From contig OX637397.1 of NCBI GenBank assembly GCA_951799425.1, positions 12,203,064-12,267,063 of the forward strand: a stretch of DNA of 64,000 bases, in the 5' to 3' direction. Source of the stretch: Ilex aquifolium (taxonomy: Eukaryota; Streptophyta; Magnoliopsida; Aquifoliales; Aquifoliaceae). A model generated the notes under the pieces. That model did no database searches, had not been told where the DNA came from, and worked only from the letters and a program-made list of their open reading frames with translations. Below, in pieces: positions 47,009 through 59,388 of this stretch (position 1 is the first letter of the stretch; the number at the start of each line of letters is the position of its first letter). The position numbers and the translations under genes were made by a program.

Positions 47009-50000
47009 TTGGGAGCTAATGTGAATTTGCTCCCTTATTCAGTATATAAGCAATTGGAGCTAGGGGAGTTAAAGCCTACTTCGGTTGCACTTCAATTGGC
47101 TAACCGTTCAGTAAAGATACCGAGGGGTATGGTGGAAGATGTATTGGTCCAGGTTGATAATTTCTACTTTCTTGTGGATTTTATAATTTTAGACACACAA
47201 CCTGTGTTAAGTTCTAATACTCAGATCCCTGTCATATTAGGCAGACCATTCATATCTACTTCAAATGCCCTGGTTAACTGCAGAAATGGTGTGATGAAGT
47301 TATCTTTTGGTAATATAACATTATAACTTAATATTTTTAATGTGTGTAAACAACCAGGGGAAGTTGATGAGGATGTGCATGAAGTAAATATAATTGAATC
47401 TATTGTTTCAAACAGAGTATATGATTCTTCTTTGTTTGATCCACTTGAAGCATGTTTGTTGGAACTACCTTCTTTGTTAGAGATGAGTGAAAATAATTTT
47501 GAAATTAGTGAATTGATTTATTTGTTAAATTCTTCACAAGTTCTTGAAGTAAAAGATTGGACACAAAAATTCGAGAAGCTTCCACAAAGAACCAATCCAC
47601 CAGTTCCATCAAGTGTTAAGGCTCCCAAGCTCGAATTAAAACCATTACCGGTAGATTTAAAGTATGCATATCTAGGGGAGGATGAAACATATCCGGTAAT
47701 AATTTCTTCTCATCTAAGTTCAGCACATGAAGGTATGTTGTTACAACATCTTAGACAGCATAAGGATGCTATTGGTTGGACTCTTGCTGATATAAAAGGG
47801 ATTAGTCCTTTGGTTTGCACTCACAAGATATACTTAGAAGATAATGCTAAAATATCTAGGAAAATGCAAAGGAGACTTAATCCACATATGAAAGAAGTGG
47901 TGAGAAATGAGGTGCTGAAATTGTTAGATGTAGGGATAATTTAACCTATTGCAGATAGTAAGTGGGTAATTCCTACACAGGTAGTCCCCAAGAAATCAAG
48001 TATTACTGTAGTTGCGAATGAAAATATTGAACTTGTACCAACTAGGACAATAACTGGTTGGAGGATGTGCATTGACTACAGGAAATTAAATTTTGTGACT
48101 AGAAAAGATCACTTCCCTTTGCCTTTTATGAAACAAATTTTGGAAAGCGTGGCATCACATGTGTTTTACTGCTTTTTGGATGGTTATTCAGGATACAATC
48201 AAATTGAGATAGCCCTAGAAAGCCAAGAGAAAATCACATTTACTTGTCCTTTTGGTACCTTTGCATATCGAAGGATGCCCTTTGGATTTTACAATGCACA
48301 TGCGACCTTCCAAATGTGTATGCTTAGTATTTTTAGTGATATGGTTTAGCGTTTTCTTGAAGTCTTTATGGATGATTTTACTGTTTTTGGTGATTCCTAT
48401 GATGATTGTCTTTCAAATATTGAGAAAGTGTTAATTCGATGTGAAGAAAAGAACCTTGTACTTAATTGGAAAAAATGTCACTTTATGGTTCGAAAGAGAA
48501 TTGTCATTGGTCACGCTAGTTTTTATAGGAGGTTCATAAAAGACTTTAGTTCTATATCTAGACCACTTTGCCACATCCTAGGGAAAGACACACCTTTTGA
48601 GTGGGATGCATCGTACCAAAAGGCTTTTGAAAAGCTGAAAGACATGCTCATTACTCCTCCAATTATGCAACCCCCATATTAGAGTCTTCCTTTCGAAATC
48701 ATGTGTGACGCTAGTGATTATGCCGTGGTGGTAGTTTTAGGGCAAAGTAATGAGAAAAAATCACATGTCATATACTATGCTAGTAGGACCTTAAATAATG
48801 CACAAATGAAGTATTCCACTATAGAAAAGGAATTACTAGCAGTAATGTTTTCCCTAGACAAGTTTATGTCTTATCTAGTAAGATCCCCTATTGTTATTTT
48901 CACAGACCATACAACTCTGAAATATTTGTTGACAAAGAAGGATGCAAAACCAAGACTGCTTAGGTGGATCCTCTTACTCTAAGAATTTGAACTAACAATC
49001 AAAGATAAAAAAATGAGTAGAGAATATTGTGGCTGACCACTTGTCTAGACTTGTGAGTGATGTGTCAATAGAGACAATGTCGATCAAGGATACATTCTCT
49101 GATGAACAATTGTTGGCTATTTCGCCATTACCTTGGTTTGCTGACATCGTGAATTTTCTTGTTATAGGTAATATGCCACCATCTTGGAATGCCTTGGATA
49201 AGAAGAAATTCTTGGTCGAAGTAAGAAATTTTTTCTGGGATGATCCATATCGTTTCAAATACTGTTTAGATCAAATTATTCGGAGATGTGTACCTGATGA
49301 TGAGGTAAGTAGTATACTATCTTTTTGTCATTCGGAAGCGTGTGGGGGCCATTTTTCAATGAAAAAAACCACTACAAAAGTTTTGTAGTGTGGGTTTTAT
49401 TGGCCAATAATTTTTAAAGATGCTTATAATTTTTGTAAATTTTGTAAGCGTTGTCAAAGACTAGGGGGATTAACCCGTAGAAATATAATGCATCTTAATC
49501 CAATTTTGATAATAGAAATTTTTGACTGCTGGGGCATTGATTTCATGGGACCTTTTCCCCCAGCTTTTTGATATATGTATATTTTAGTGGTAGTGGATTA
49601 TGTTTCTAAATGGGTTAAGGCTATACGATGTCAGAAAATGATCATAAAGTTGTTTTTAAAATTTTAAAAGAAAATATTTTGTCCAGATTTGGTATACCTC
49701 GAGTCATTATTAATGATGGGAGATTGCATTTTTGCAATAAACCTTTTGAATCTTTAATGAAAAAATATGGTGTAACATATAAAGTTACAACCTCCTATCA
49801 CTCACAGACAAGTGGTCAAGCAGAGCTAGCCAATCGGGAGATCACTTATATTTTAGAAAAAACAGTGAACCCTAATTGTAAAGATTGGTCATTACGACTA
49901 ACTGATGCGTTATGGGCATATCGCACCGCTTACAAAACCCCGATTGACATGTCTCCGTATATATTAGTGTATGAAAAAACTTCTCATTTACCTGTGGAGT

Positions 50001-50245
50001 TGAAACATAAAGCATATTGGGCCATTAAAATGTTTAATTTTGGTCTTGACAAAGCTAGCACTTTACGAAAATTACAGCTAAATGAGCTTGAGGAAATTCG
50101 AAATGAGGCTTATGAGAATTATGGGATTAGCAAAGAGCGAATGATGGTGTTCCATGATAAAAATATTTTGCGTAAAACTTTTACACCTTCACTAAAGGTT
50201 CTTTTGTATAATTCTAGATTACATATCTTCAAAAGAAAACATTGA
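47009..50245 (+). pseudogene. Athila-type pol remnants
   Basis: Fossil pol in pieces. The protease part ends in TQIPVILGRPFISTSNALVN. Reverse transcriptase has CIDYRKLN, LDGYSGYNQI, CPFGTFAYRRMPFG and the catalytic MDDF. RNase H includes MCDASDYAVVVVLGQ and YSTIEKELLAV. The integrase zinc-binding region HSEACGGHFSMKKT and core ([27 protein letters not shown]) follow. Gypsy gene order (reverse transcriptase before integrase) is plain. Several breaks. Confidence 0.9.
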
Positions 50246-50591
50246 ATTAGATGGAGTGGTCTGTATATTGTTAAAGAAGTTTTTCCTTATGGAACAGCGA
50301 AAATAGAAAATCCCAAGAATGGGAATACTTTTAAAGTTAATGGACAACGATTGAAACCATTCTTGGAGGGAGATATAGTAGAAGTGGAATCTATCGGGTT
50401 GATGGACCCCCACTATGAATAATTCATCGCTAACATTCAAACCAATTTTTGTACATTGTTGTATATTGTATTTTTTTATGAGATATTGCAGATACATGTG
50501 CACAGGATATCACATCCGGTATATCCTTCTTTACTCTTAACTGTGCTGATACTGTTTATTAATAAATTGGGGACAATGTAAAATTTTTTCG

Positions 50592-50592
<1 letters not shown>

Positions 50593-50624
<32 letters not shown>
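50593..50624. repeat. Run of 32 G
   Basis: An uninterrupted G homopolymer between the pol and third-ORF regions of the Athila-type element. Such a run is rare in plant DNA and is prone to slippage and sequencing error; the true length may differ. Confidence 0.85.
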
Positions 50625-50627
<3 letters not shown>

Positions 50628-51179
50628 GCATGATTGCTTTATTAATTATACATTGTGCACATGCATCTACAATATTTTTTTTCCATATTAAAAAAATATC
50701 TTTTGTTTTTTTTTAAATTTTGAGGTTAAGTTTTGTTAGTTTAAGTAGGACAGTAGTTAATGATTGACAAATTTTCTAAGTATGGAGAAGGGAGTCCACT
50801 GGAACCCGCGTTCGGACGCGCATGGCATGAAGGAAAATCTCTGGAACATGCGTCTGGACGTGAGTTTAAGGAGCTGTGTTCATTGGAACACGCGTCTGGA
50901 CGTGTTTGAGCATGCTTCCGAACGCGAACACCAAACGTTTCAAATTCTGGAGACGCGTCCGGACGCGTGATCTTTAAGGCTGTTTAATGAGGTCATTGGG
51001 AGGCGCATCCGAACGGTAGATACTTTGTGTCCGGACTCGTGTGAAAAAACTATAAATATTAGTGTCCTGAACGTTTTTTTTTTTTTCACATTCTCTCCTC
51101 AATTAGCTTAGTTCAGATACCTTTCCCACCTACTTCAAAAAAAAAAAAAATGTGCATTGCTTCTTCTTCATGGCACCTC

Positions 51180-52023
51180 CACGAGCTTTAACTTCTAAGA
51201 GGGCTCGTACCGATACCCAGGACACTCAAGATGAAGACCTCACTTTTGACTTCCTCCGCTTTGAGACTTTGGAAGCACGGGTCAGATTTTTTTAGCATTA
51301 TGCAAACAAGCATTTTTTTTGCGAAAGACTGATAGAGTACGAGGACTTTGTCCGGTTAGGAGTCCGGGATATTATTTGCTCGAGGAGGTGGGCTGGTTTC
51401 ATGGGACGACAGTGGCCATGCATACCTGTTCTAGCACGCGAGTTCTACAGCAATGTGGATGACTGTGGCAATGGCATTTTTCGTACATATGTTCGGGGTA
51501 AGCACATTAGAGTTGACGACACTGTTATTGCTAGGCTGACGGGGATGCTTCAAGCTAGAGTGCCCAACCTAGATTATCCCCAGGCCTATTCGGGTGATGT
51601 AGTAGGGAGAGAGCTATTGGGGACAAGGAATTTGTGTGGACAAATGAGTTTAGATTTCTTCAACAGGGTGACCTGACAAATAAGTACAAGATCCTGAATT
51701 TGATTTCAGTATCGAATATTTTGCCCCTGCTGAGGAACAACCATATTTACCCAAACCGCGCTCGACTTCTCTATGCTATGGGCACAAGACATTCTATCGA
51801 CCTCCCCTCATTGTTTTTTGCTGAGATGAGACAGGCGATTATGGACCCGAAGAAGGGGTCTCTACCTTTTGTTGGCTTAGCTACGGCCTTGTGTGAGCAG
51901 GCTGGAGTGGTGGTAGATGTCACTATGGATCGGGCTAAGAAAGTGGTGGTTCTCAATTCTGGCTCTCTACTGAAGAGTCAGAGTGTATCTAGAGTAGCAA
52001 GGGAGAGAGGGCAGAGTTCTTAG
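51180..52023 (+). pseudogene. Athila-type third ORF remnant
   Basis: Fossil ORF downstream of pol with VLAREFYSNVDD, FRTYVRGKHIRVDDTVI and, later, NHIYPNRARLLYAMGTRHSI plus MDPKKGSLPFVGLATALCEQ. This resembles the protein family shared by Athila-type elements and often annotated as putative retrotransposon protein; its function is unknown. It begins near a start at 51,180 (MAPPRALTSKRART) and has a small number of breaks. Confidence 0.65.
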
Positions 52024-53190
52024 AGTCGTGCAGACCCCTCATCTTAGTTTGATATATTTCTTCTAGGTCCCGGTGGTTTGTTGGATTTTTGTTTGTTAAA
52101 AAAGAATTTTTTTTGTTGAAATCAAAGCCTATTATATCTGCTAGATTTTTGTCTAGGCTTGATTTCCTTATGTTTTGAAATATGCAGTGTATGAAACGAT
52201 AATATAATAAAAAATGCATATTCTATTTCAGTAAGTGATTGAATATCTAAATAAAATTTTTATACATAATTTGACACCACAATATAGAAATAATTTTCTT
52301 AGCTTTAAATTTGTAACTGTTTAAGCATCACATAAAACTTTATTCTATATTTTTGTATTTCATATTATGTTCTTATAAAAACTCATAATTTGTGCATTTT
52401 AGACTTCACTAAGTTGAAAATTTGTTAGATATTTTACCTTGAGGACTTGAAACATATAGTGGAGATGCATAAAACCCTAGTGAGTTTTGATCCAATCTTT
52501 CTTGGAGGGTTATTTGCATTTACTCAATAACGAATAGTTTTATTCAGCTAATCTACTTCAATAATCTCATTATCTTTGTTTTGGTCAACACTAATATTGT
52601 GAATGATTGCTTGACTTTGAATTATTTGCATGTGAAGTGTGTTATCAAGAGCTCTTGAGATATGATTTTAGGCCATCTATGATATTATTTGAGCCTGAGC
52701 CTTATTCTTTGAATATTGTTATCCCTAGAAGCCGTGATTGAGCCTTTGGAGTGAAATTTTATTTCTTATACCAAACATATAATAACCTAGCCAATGAAAA
52801 AAAAAATATATCATTTACCCTTGGTTATCTCGAGATAGAGCTTTTATTGTTTATGTAATTTGGGAGATGTTGGTTGAGAAAAGATGATTAAAAAAAAAAT
52901 TGATTTTGCATACTTGTGAATATCTGCATTAGATGTCTTGCTAAAAAAAAAAAGAAAAAAAAAATTGAAAAGAAAAGAAAGACAATATGTCTAGCTGTGA
53001 AAAAACTAATTGAAAAAAAAATAGCAAGCATGTGTTTTAAAAAAAATGAGTAAGTGTTGTAAATTGTGCTTCTAAAGGTGAAGAGTGAAAGATTATGGAA
53101 AGAAATTTGGTTGTGTAATGTACATGTTCTCTCGGGATAGTCTTTTGAATTCCTGAATATCCTTCGTTTCAAAACTCTAATCTCAAGGCC

Positions 53191-55107
53191 CCATTACAAC
53201 CTTAGATAAAGACGTATCTGATCTCTAGAATGTTACGTCACCAGTGTCTAGAATGTCACGTCATACCTAGTGAAAAGTGCCTATAATAACGAAATATTTC
53301 ATCCAATATCTTAACAAACTAGGAGGCCAAATTATCATTTCTTGAGGACCAAATTACTTTAGCGTATCAATAGAGAGACCCTTGGCTTGCCTACAACAAT
53401 GCGCAATTGTAATCCCAAGAGGGTACCCACCTTCTTTCCTAAGTAATTCAAACCAAGTAGTGGATTGTGGTTGCAACTGCCATGGAGGTGGCAGTGGGGG
53501 AAGGAGAGGTGGGGTTTGTTAGGTTAACTATTTATGTTCTGGGGTTTAATTTGTTAGAAATGGGTATGGATTTTTGGATAGAGTCGAGGTTAGAATACGA
53601 GTCCAAAGATGATTGGGGTAATTTCGATATTATAAGAAACAAAAATGCATACATTGACATGTTAGATTGCCCTTTAACGGCAATCTAATAGTTGGGAGAA
53701 TCTTCTATCCAACACCGAAGCAGAAGGAAGGTCAGTGCTATTTCTAATACATGAGAGGATCTACATATTATTTTGATAAACTTTAGGTGAGGTATATATA
53801 ATTAATTCTCTTATTAGAAGGGGAGAAATAGTTGGTCACTTAAGATTTCTCTGGTGGCTTGGATACCCCTTTATCATATGGGGTTGTAAGCAAGATCAAA
53901 TGTTTCAGATTATTAGGGGAAAAAAAATAGGTGGTGTCTAGGCTAATACTCTCACGAATGCAGCCCAAGAGAGATTTTTTTTTTTTGCTATAATTGTCTA
54001 GGCTTGCATTGACTAATTCATCGAGCTTGGATTCTGACTATCGTAGTTCGAATTGAGTAACAATAGTAGCTGACCCTTAGGTGGTTTATATGAAAAATGT
54101 TAAACTTGAGACATCTGGATTATCAGAGGTTAGATTCAGCCACATGGAGTTTTAACTACTCACATGGAGTGAGATTCTCTATAATATACTTTTTTTCAAT
54201 TTTCTTTTGTCCGATCATCTACAATGTGTTCAATTGAGATCCATTGTATAAAAAATGGGTCGGTCCTTTACTCATTAATTATAGATGATGTGCGGTAAAG
54301 AGTAATAATTTTAGAAGGTGTATTGAAAAGAATCTGGACCCTAATAATTTTATTTTTCAATGAAAATACATGATTTGTTGGACCAATCAATGAATGACAC
54401 CTGACATTGATGGCAAAAAGTACACAGGCAGAAAGTCGAAAACCACCTCATACTATTTTATCACAAAATTGAATTTCGACGTATGAACATTTATATTAAC
54501 TGAATTTCCAACAATTTCAATTTAGTCTCAAAATATAGGGGGTTATGTGTAGTTTTTTTTTGCTCGGTAATGTGCTACTTGGTCAGGATGTATTCTATAA
54601 TTTATCATCATTTATATTTGGAAATGTATTTGGAAATGACGTGCTTGTTGGCAAGGAACAAAAATTTATTTCAACACATTATTTTGGTTATTTAGAAAAT
54701 AAAAATATTTCAAAAATATTTATGTAAAATTTCAGAAACATAATAAAAACGGATAAAACAAATTGAATATTGAAATCATCATTTTACGAATAAATAGCAT
54801 AATTATTCTTATTCTAGGATGTAGCATCTAAAAATTATATTGAAGTATGTGTGCGATAAATATAAAGTTCACTTCATGTAATGAACTGTAAAGAATTCTA
54901 TTTCCTACCTAAAATTAAATGCTGAAAGAAGAATTAGTGTCCTTGACTCGTTAATAAGACCAAATGTAATTAAAACCTTATTATTAAAATTGATTTTAAT
55001 TAGAGAGGCTTCACATCCCATGACACTCAGTTAAACCACAAACCAGTGGACCATGATGTCACAAGTAATTATTAGCTCCAAAAAGACTACGAAATGGTGG
55101 CCTTTAA
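53191..55107. other. Intergenic, no gene recognised
   Basis: No supported gene. A 17 bp motif TCTAGAATGTTACGTCA (53,224-53,240) recurs 23 bp later as TCTAGAATGTCACGTCA. Both contain ACGTCA, the core bound by TGA-type bZIP factors. A 73-codon frame at 53,467-53,688 has no recognisable domain. Confidence 0.4.
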
Positions 55108-55782
55108 GGGTATGTTTGGATCGCAGGTTAAAGGTAAATAACTATATAGGATATGATAAAAAAATATGTGGAGTCCATATATCCCGCGTTTAGTAAATCA
55201 AAAATGCATAGAAAATTTCATTCAGATTTTATTCCAACTTGGTTTAAAAAGTCAACTTTAATCCACTTACATGAGTTAAATGAAACTCAAAGGGGGGGGG
55301 GGGGTTGGGATTTTTTTTGTTAGATAGGATATGTAATACAATTTAAGAGTATGCCCACCCACAGGTCAGAAGATCTCCTTGGTTAATTTTTTAAACATTT
55401 TATGTTGTTAACTTGAATGGTTGATGAGGTGTATTTTTTATGGTTTCAATATATTTAAAAATATTTATTTTATATTTAAATGAATTGTTAAACATATAAG
55501 ATGTGAAAGTGTATTTTTTTATTTGGAATGAGTTGGAGGTTAATTTATAAACCAAACATGATGGTAGATTGGATAATATGGATATAATAGTTAATGAAAA
55601 TAAATTATATCACTCTTATCCATGGGATCAACATAAATGTATAATCTACCCAAACAGGAGGAGAGACTAGATATACCAATTTATATCCTATCCTGATGAC
55701 AGTTGAGTGGGTTTGGATTGAATAGGAAATGATATCTTTTTAGATATCTAATCCACTCTAACACTATCATCCAAACATTCCC
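55108..55782. mobile_element. Tourist-like (PIF/Harbinger) MITE 1
   Basis: 675 bp bounded by GGGTATGTTTGGAT and, inverted at the right, ATCCAAACATTCCC, flanked on both sides by the target site TAA (55,105-55,107 and 55,783-55,785). Subterminal AT-rich DNA is partly inverted (GATATGGATATAAT-like motifs). It contains a run of 13 G (55,292-55,304). No transposase. Confidence 0.8.
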
Positions 55783-55785
55783 TAA

Positions 55786-57284
55786 AGATGATAATTTTCA
55801 ACACCGTACGTGAATATGAGACGAACCCGAGACGAAATTAGTAAGTTATTGTTAATTCTCGATTCAATCTCCAAAATAACACGACAAGCTAACAAAAATA
55901 ATAAATGGGTTATATATGTTAGCGTCAAATATTAATAACTTGATTATAACATACCAAATTCAATGAGGTGGTATAATTTCACGGAAATTTTTAATATTTT
56001 TCATTTCTTGATTTAGCATATTGTGAATCCTTATAGGTTTAGGAAATAATTAACTTTAACCAAACCGATTTAGTTAAATAGTAGATAAATATTTATGTTA
56101 TTCTACTCTGACAAAAAAAAAAAAAAAAACTCTCTACATGTTTAAACTTTTAGATAAGATTGTGATCTAACATGGTATTAGAGGCTTATAAATTCTGAGT
56201 TCTAAGTTCAAATCACACAAAGTTTCTCCTTTTCTACACACACAAAAAAAAAAAATGGCAAACTTCACTTTATCCCCTTGTGGTTAATTCATTTTCCACA
56301 TTACCTCCCTCACATTCATAAATAGGCCATATAACCCTCACGTGGATGGATCAAAACCAATCACTTACCAAAAACCAAAAATTCACTTGGTTCCGAACCT
56401 TATAAACTAGGTAAAATGAGATTGTGACGATCAGCATTTGTGTGTGTTAAATCTCATATTGAAAGTTTACACGAGAAATTTTGAGTATATATGCAAGAAC
56501 AATGATCCTAAATGACAACTTTTTAACTATGTTTTTGGAGGAGTTCTTATGATTATTACAAAACATAAACATAAACATTAAACACTACAATCTGAACACG
56601 AACAACTCGACTAATTTGCATAATACATGCCAGTGTTGAATTCAATTCTTGGGGAAAATTTTCTTCTTTTTCAAGTCAATAGAAATTAGGGAGACAAAGA
56701 CATGGTGGACCCTCCAGGTGGAAACTTTTTCTTTTCCAAGTCAATAGAAATTAGAGAGACAAAGACATGGTGGACCCTCCTGGTGGAATCTTTTTATTTT
56801 CTAGTACCAAGAAATGGTTGACCCTATCGTTTGCACTTCGGGTCCTCGTTATCAAAATGCTATCAGTTTAGTTTTGAATAAAAAAACAAACGTAAAATAT
56901 TAAAAATACGTCTGGGTCTAGCTATGTTTTTTTTTTCTTTTTTTTTATTGAACACGTGACAATTTTTTTTTTTTTTTTTAAAAAGAAACATTTTTATGTT
57001 TTTTTTTAATCACAAAACTCAAAATATATCTAGCTGTCAAAAGAATCAACACGGAAAACATGAAATGAAACATAGAAACACACATACTTGATATTAAGAT
57101 AAGAGGGAACTATCCGAATTTTTTTACTTTTTGAGGTCAAGTGATATCTTTTTGCGGTAGAAGTTACAACAGAAAAAATGATGAAAGTTACAATTTTTAA
57201 ATATAAAGTTATAATTTTTTGAGGTCAAGTTATGTTGGAACATAATTCTGATACCACTTGTTGGAATATAGTTTTGATATCACT
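55786..57284. other. Intergenic, no gene; 65 bp tandem duplication
   Basis: No gene seen. From 56,673 a 65 bp unit starting AAGTCAATAGAAATTAG and containing CATGGTGGACCCTCC is repeated once (second unit from 56,738) with few differences. Poly-T and poly-A tracts are frequent (56,930-57,010). Confidence 0.5.
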
Positions 57285-57759
57285 TATTGGTTTTGCACAG
57301 CGGATAATTAACATAAATAATACTTGTTGTAAGCTAGAAATTCAAAGATAGGAAAACAATAAAACAAACACAAAGAGATAACATGGTTCGATACATCATA
57401 CTCACATTGGTATACCGTACCTACATCCATGGCCAAAAAGTTACATCGATGTATTATTCACTAAAATTTGGTCATGTAGTAACTGATTACATAATACTCA
57501 ATTCCTATTTATAGGGATAAAATATTGTAACTCAAATCTATTCAGATACAATTTAATCTTTATGTTTCTTAGTACATGTCTAATATACCTATTCATGGTA
57601 TATTAAGACTCTTCCAATATAATCATATTCCATGTAGGATTCTCATATTGATTGTCCAACAAACTCTCTTGAACCAAACTCTTCAAATTTGTCATATCCA
57701 ATATCGAGCTTAGCATCATTGATTTTGATCCATCAACTTTTTGAAGCACCACGTGTAAA

Positions 57760-59388
57760 CAATACAAGAAAAAAAAGGTTTTTACGGTGGTAAAGTGTTT
57801 TCTTAAAAGGTCTATTTGCCGTCACAAATACTTTTTATGGCAGCATTGCCTTGTCATAATAAGTGTGGTCTCAAAAAGTTTTTACGGCTGGAACGATCTG
57901 TCTCAAATAGTATTTACGGTAGCAACACCAAGTCGTAAATAAGTTGTTACAAAAAATCCGACACTTTTATTTTTTTCACGGCAGCAAAAGTGCTGCCTCA
58001 AATACCACATTTGGCTATCCTAAAAAATATAAGATTTTGTTGTGGCGGTTAATATACTGTCGCAAAAAGTATGAAATTTTTTTCTGCATTAAAAGAAATA
58101 TATTTACGATGACAACAAGGCCGCAAAAAAAAATAATTTTTTTTAATTATTATGGACCGTTGGTAACCAATGTTATATAACATGTGCATATATACACTTC
58201 CATCATTAATATTATATACTCTGTGCATATATACACTTTCATCACATGAATTTAAAAGTGCACATTCGTACAACTTTTTTTTTTGGAGGTGGAGGGGGAG
58301 GGGGAGGGGGGAAGGGTTGACCTCAAGAAGACAAAGTTTTTACAAGATAAGGAATACCATTGGATTAAAGACCTGTTAGTATATGTACAACTACTCAATT
58401 CAATATATAGATAAATACAAAAGTAAATATGACCAATATTTCCAAATATATAAAAATATTTTCATATCCAAAAAAAAAAAAAAATCTCATGAGTTAAACA
58501 AAATGTAAAATATGCAATTTTACAAAACATAACAATCCATGAGTACAAAAAATTAATGCAAAAAGTTGAACATCCTTCTCGAACCATCTACTCTCTCAGT
58601 GACATCTGAAAAAAACATAAAATTATTGTTACTATACTGAAATAATATTTATCTACATATATACAATAATGAATTAAAATAAGTTAGAATATACATCAAT
58701 AGAGGGATACACAATATTTCTCTGAACAACTTGTCTAATTATATGTAAATGGTATATAAATGAGTTATATCGTATATATTTCTTCTAATTGGTTTCACTA
58801 ATATCTGATTCGTTTATAACCATATCGTGTCAGGTCCACTCGTTTACTAAACAGGTGGCTTAAGGAAGACTCAAACCTACTAATTTTATATCGTGTTAAC
58901 GGGTCGTGTCATATTTTGACACCCCTAGTTTTGATATAAAAAATTGACTTTGTAGAGTTTAATTTTCTTTTCTGTGAACTAGAAATTGTCTTTTGATGTA
59001 AAATTACGTAATTTTATATAATATTACTTGCAACATGAAAAATAGTGGTGACCAATACAAATTTTTTTTAGAGTTTTTCTTCTTTAAATTATAATATACT
59101 ACGGGAAAAATAGTTGCCATAAATATAAAAAATTCTTTTGAGTTCATGAAATATTATTTGCTGCAGGAAAAATACTTGTCTCAAATATAAAAAATTCTTT
59201 TGAGTTTATGACACTATTTACGGTAGGAAAAATAGCTACCACAAATATTAACAAAATATTAATACAAACACGCTTTTGGTGATGTCAAACACAACCGCCA
59301 CAAAAAATTGTCTCAAACACGCATTTTGTGACAGAAAACAGAGCCGCCATAAAAAAAACTGTCACAAAATGCCCTTATTCTTGTAGTG
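57760..59388. mobile_element. CACTA-type non-autonomous DNA transposon
   Basis: 1,629 bp with ends CAATACAAGAAAA and TTCTTGTAGTG (the inverse of CACTACAAGAA), flanked by the 3 bp target duplication AAA (57,757-57,759 and 59,389-59,391), the length expected for CACTA elements. Subterminal repeats around TTTACGGCAGC and GCCGTAAAT occur near the left end, and CCGCCACAAAA or TTTTGTGACAG near the right. There is no transposase. It sits within the LTR element at 57,285-60,345 and itself contains a SINE. One terminus has drifted from CACTA. Confidence 0.8.
58275..58384 (-). mobile_element. tRNA-derived SINE, copy 2
   Basis: 110 bp nested in the CACTA-type element, flanked by GTACAAC (58,268-58,274 and 58,385-58,391). 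On the minus strand it reads ACTAACAGGTCTTTAATCCA, then AATGGTATTCCTTATCTTGT and GAGGTCAACCC, and ends in an A-run. It has the same arrangement as the SINE at 19,971-20,083 but is diverged, with an expanded G-rich stretch (58,287-58,316, plus strand). Confidence 0.72.

Larger units (their letters stand above)
43682..53190 (+). mobile_element. Athila-type Ty3/gypsy retrotransposon, 3' LTR missing
   Basis: Fossil element. Parts: 5' LTR about 43,682-44,874; primer-binding site 44,881-44,898; gag about 44,900-46,880; protease about 46,900-47,330; reverse transcriptase and RNase H about 47,600-48,990; integrase about 49,030-50,250; a poly-G tract at 50,593-50,624; an ORF of the Athila downstream-ORF type about 51,180-52,023; and an A-rich non-coding stretch to about 53,190. 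No 3' LTR copy was found, so it is 3'-truncated or decayed, and LTR dating is not possible. About ten breaks interrupt the coding parts. It appears to have inserted into the copia copy on its left. Confidence 0.88.

Noticed and set aside
53467-53688. Possible small gene
   Set aside because: No domain, no promoter or splice context, and no second copy to support selection; kept only as intergenic.
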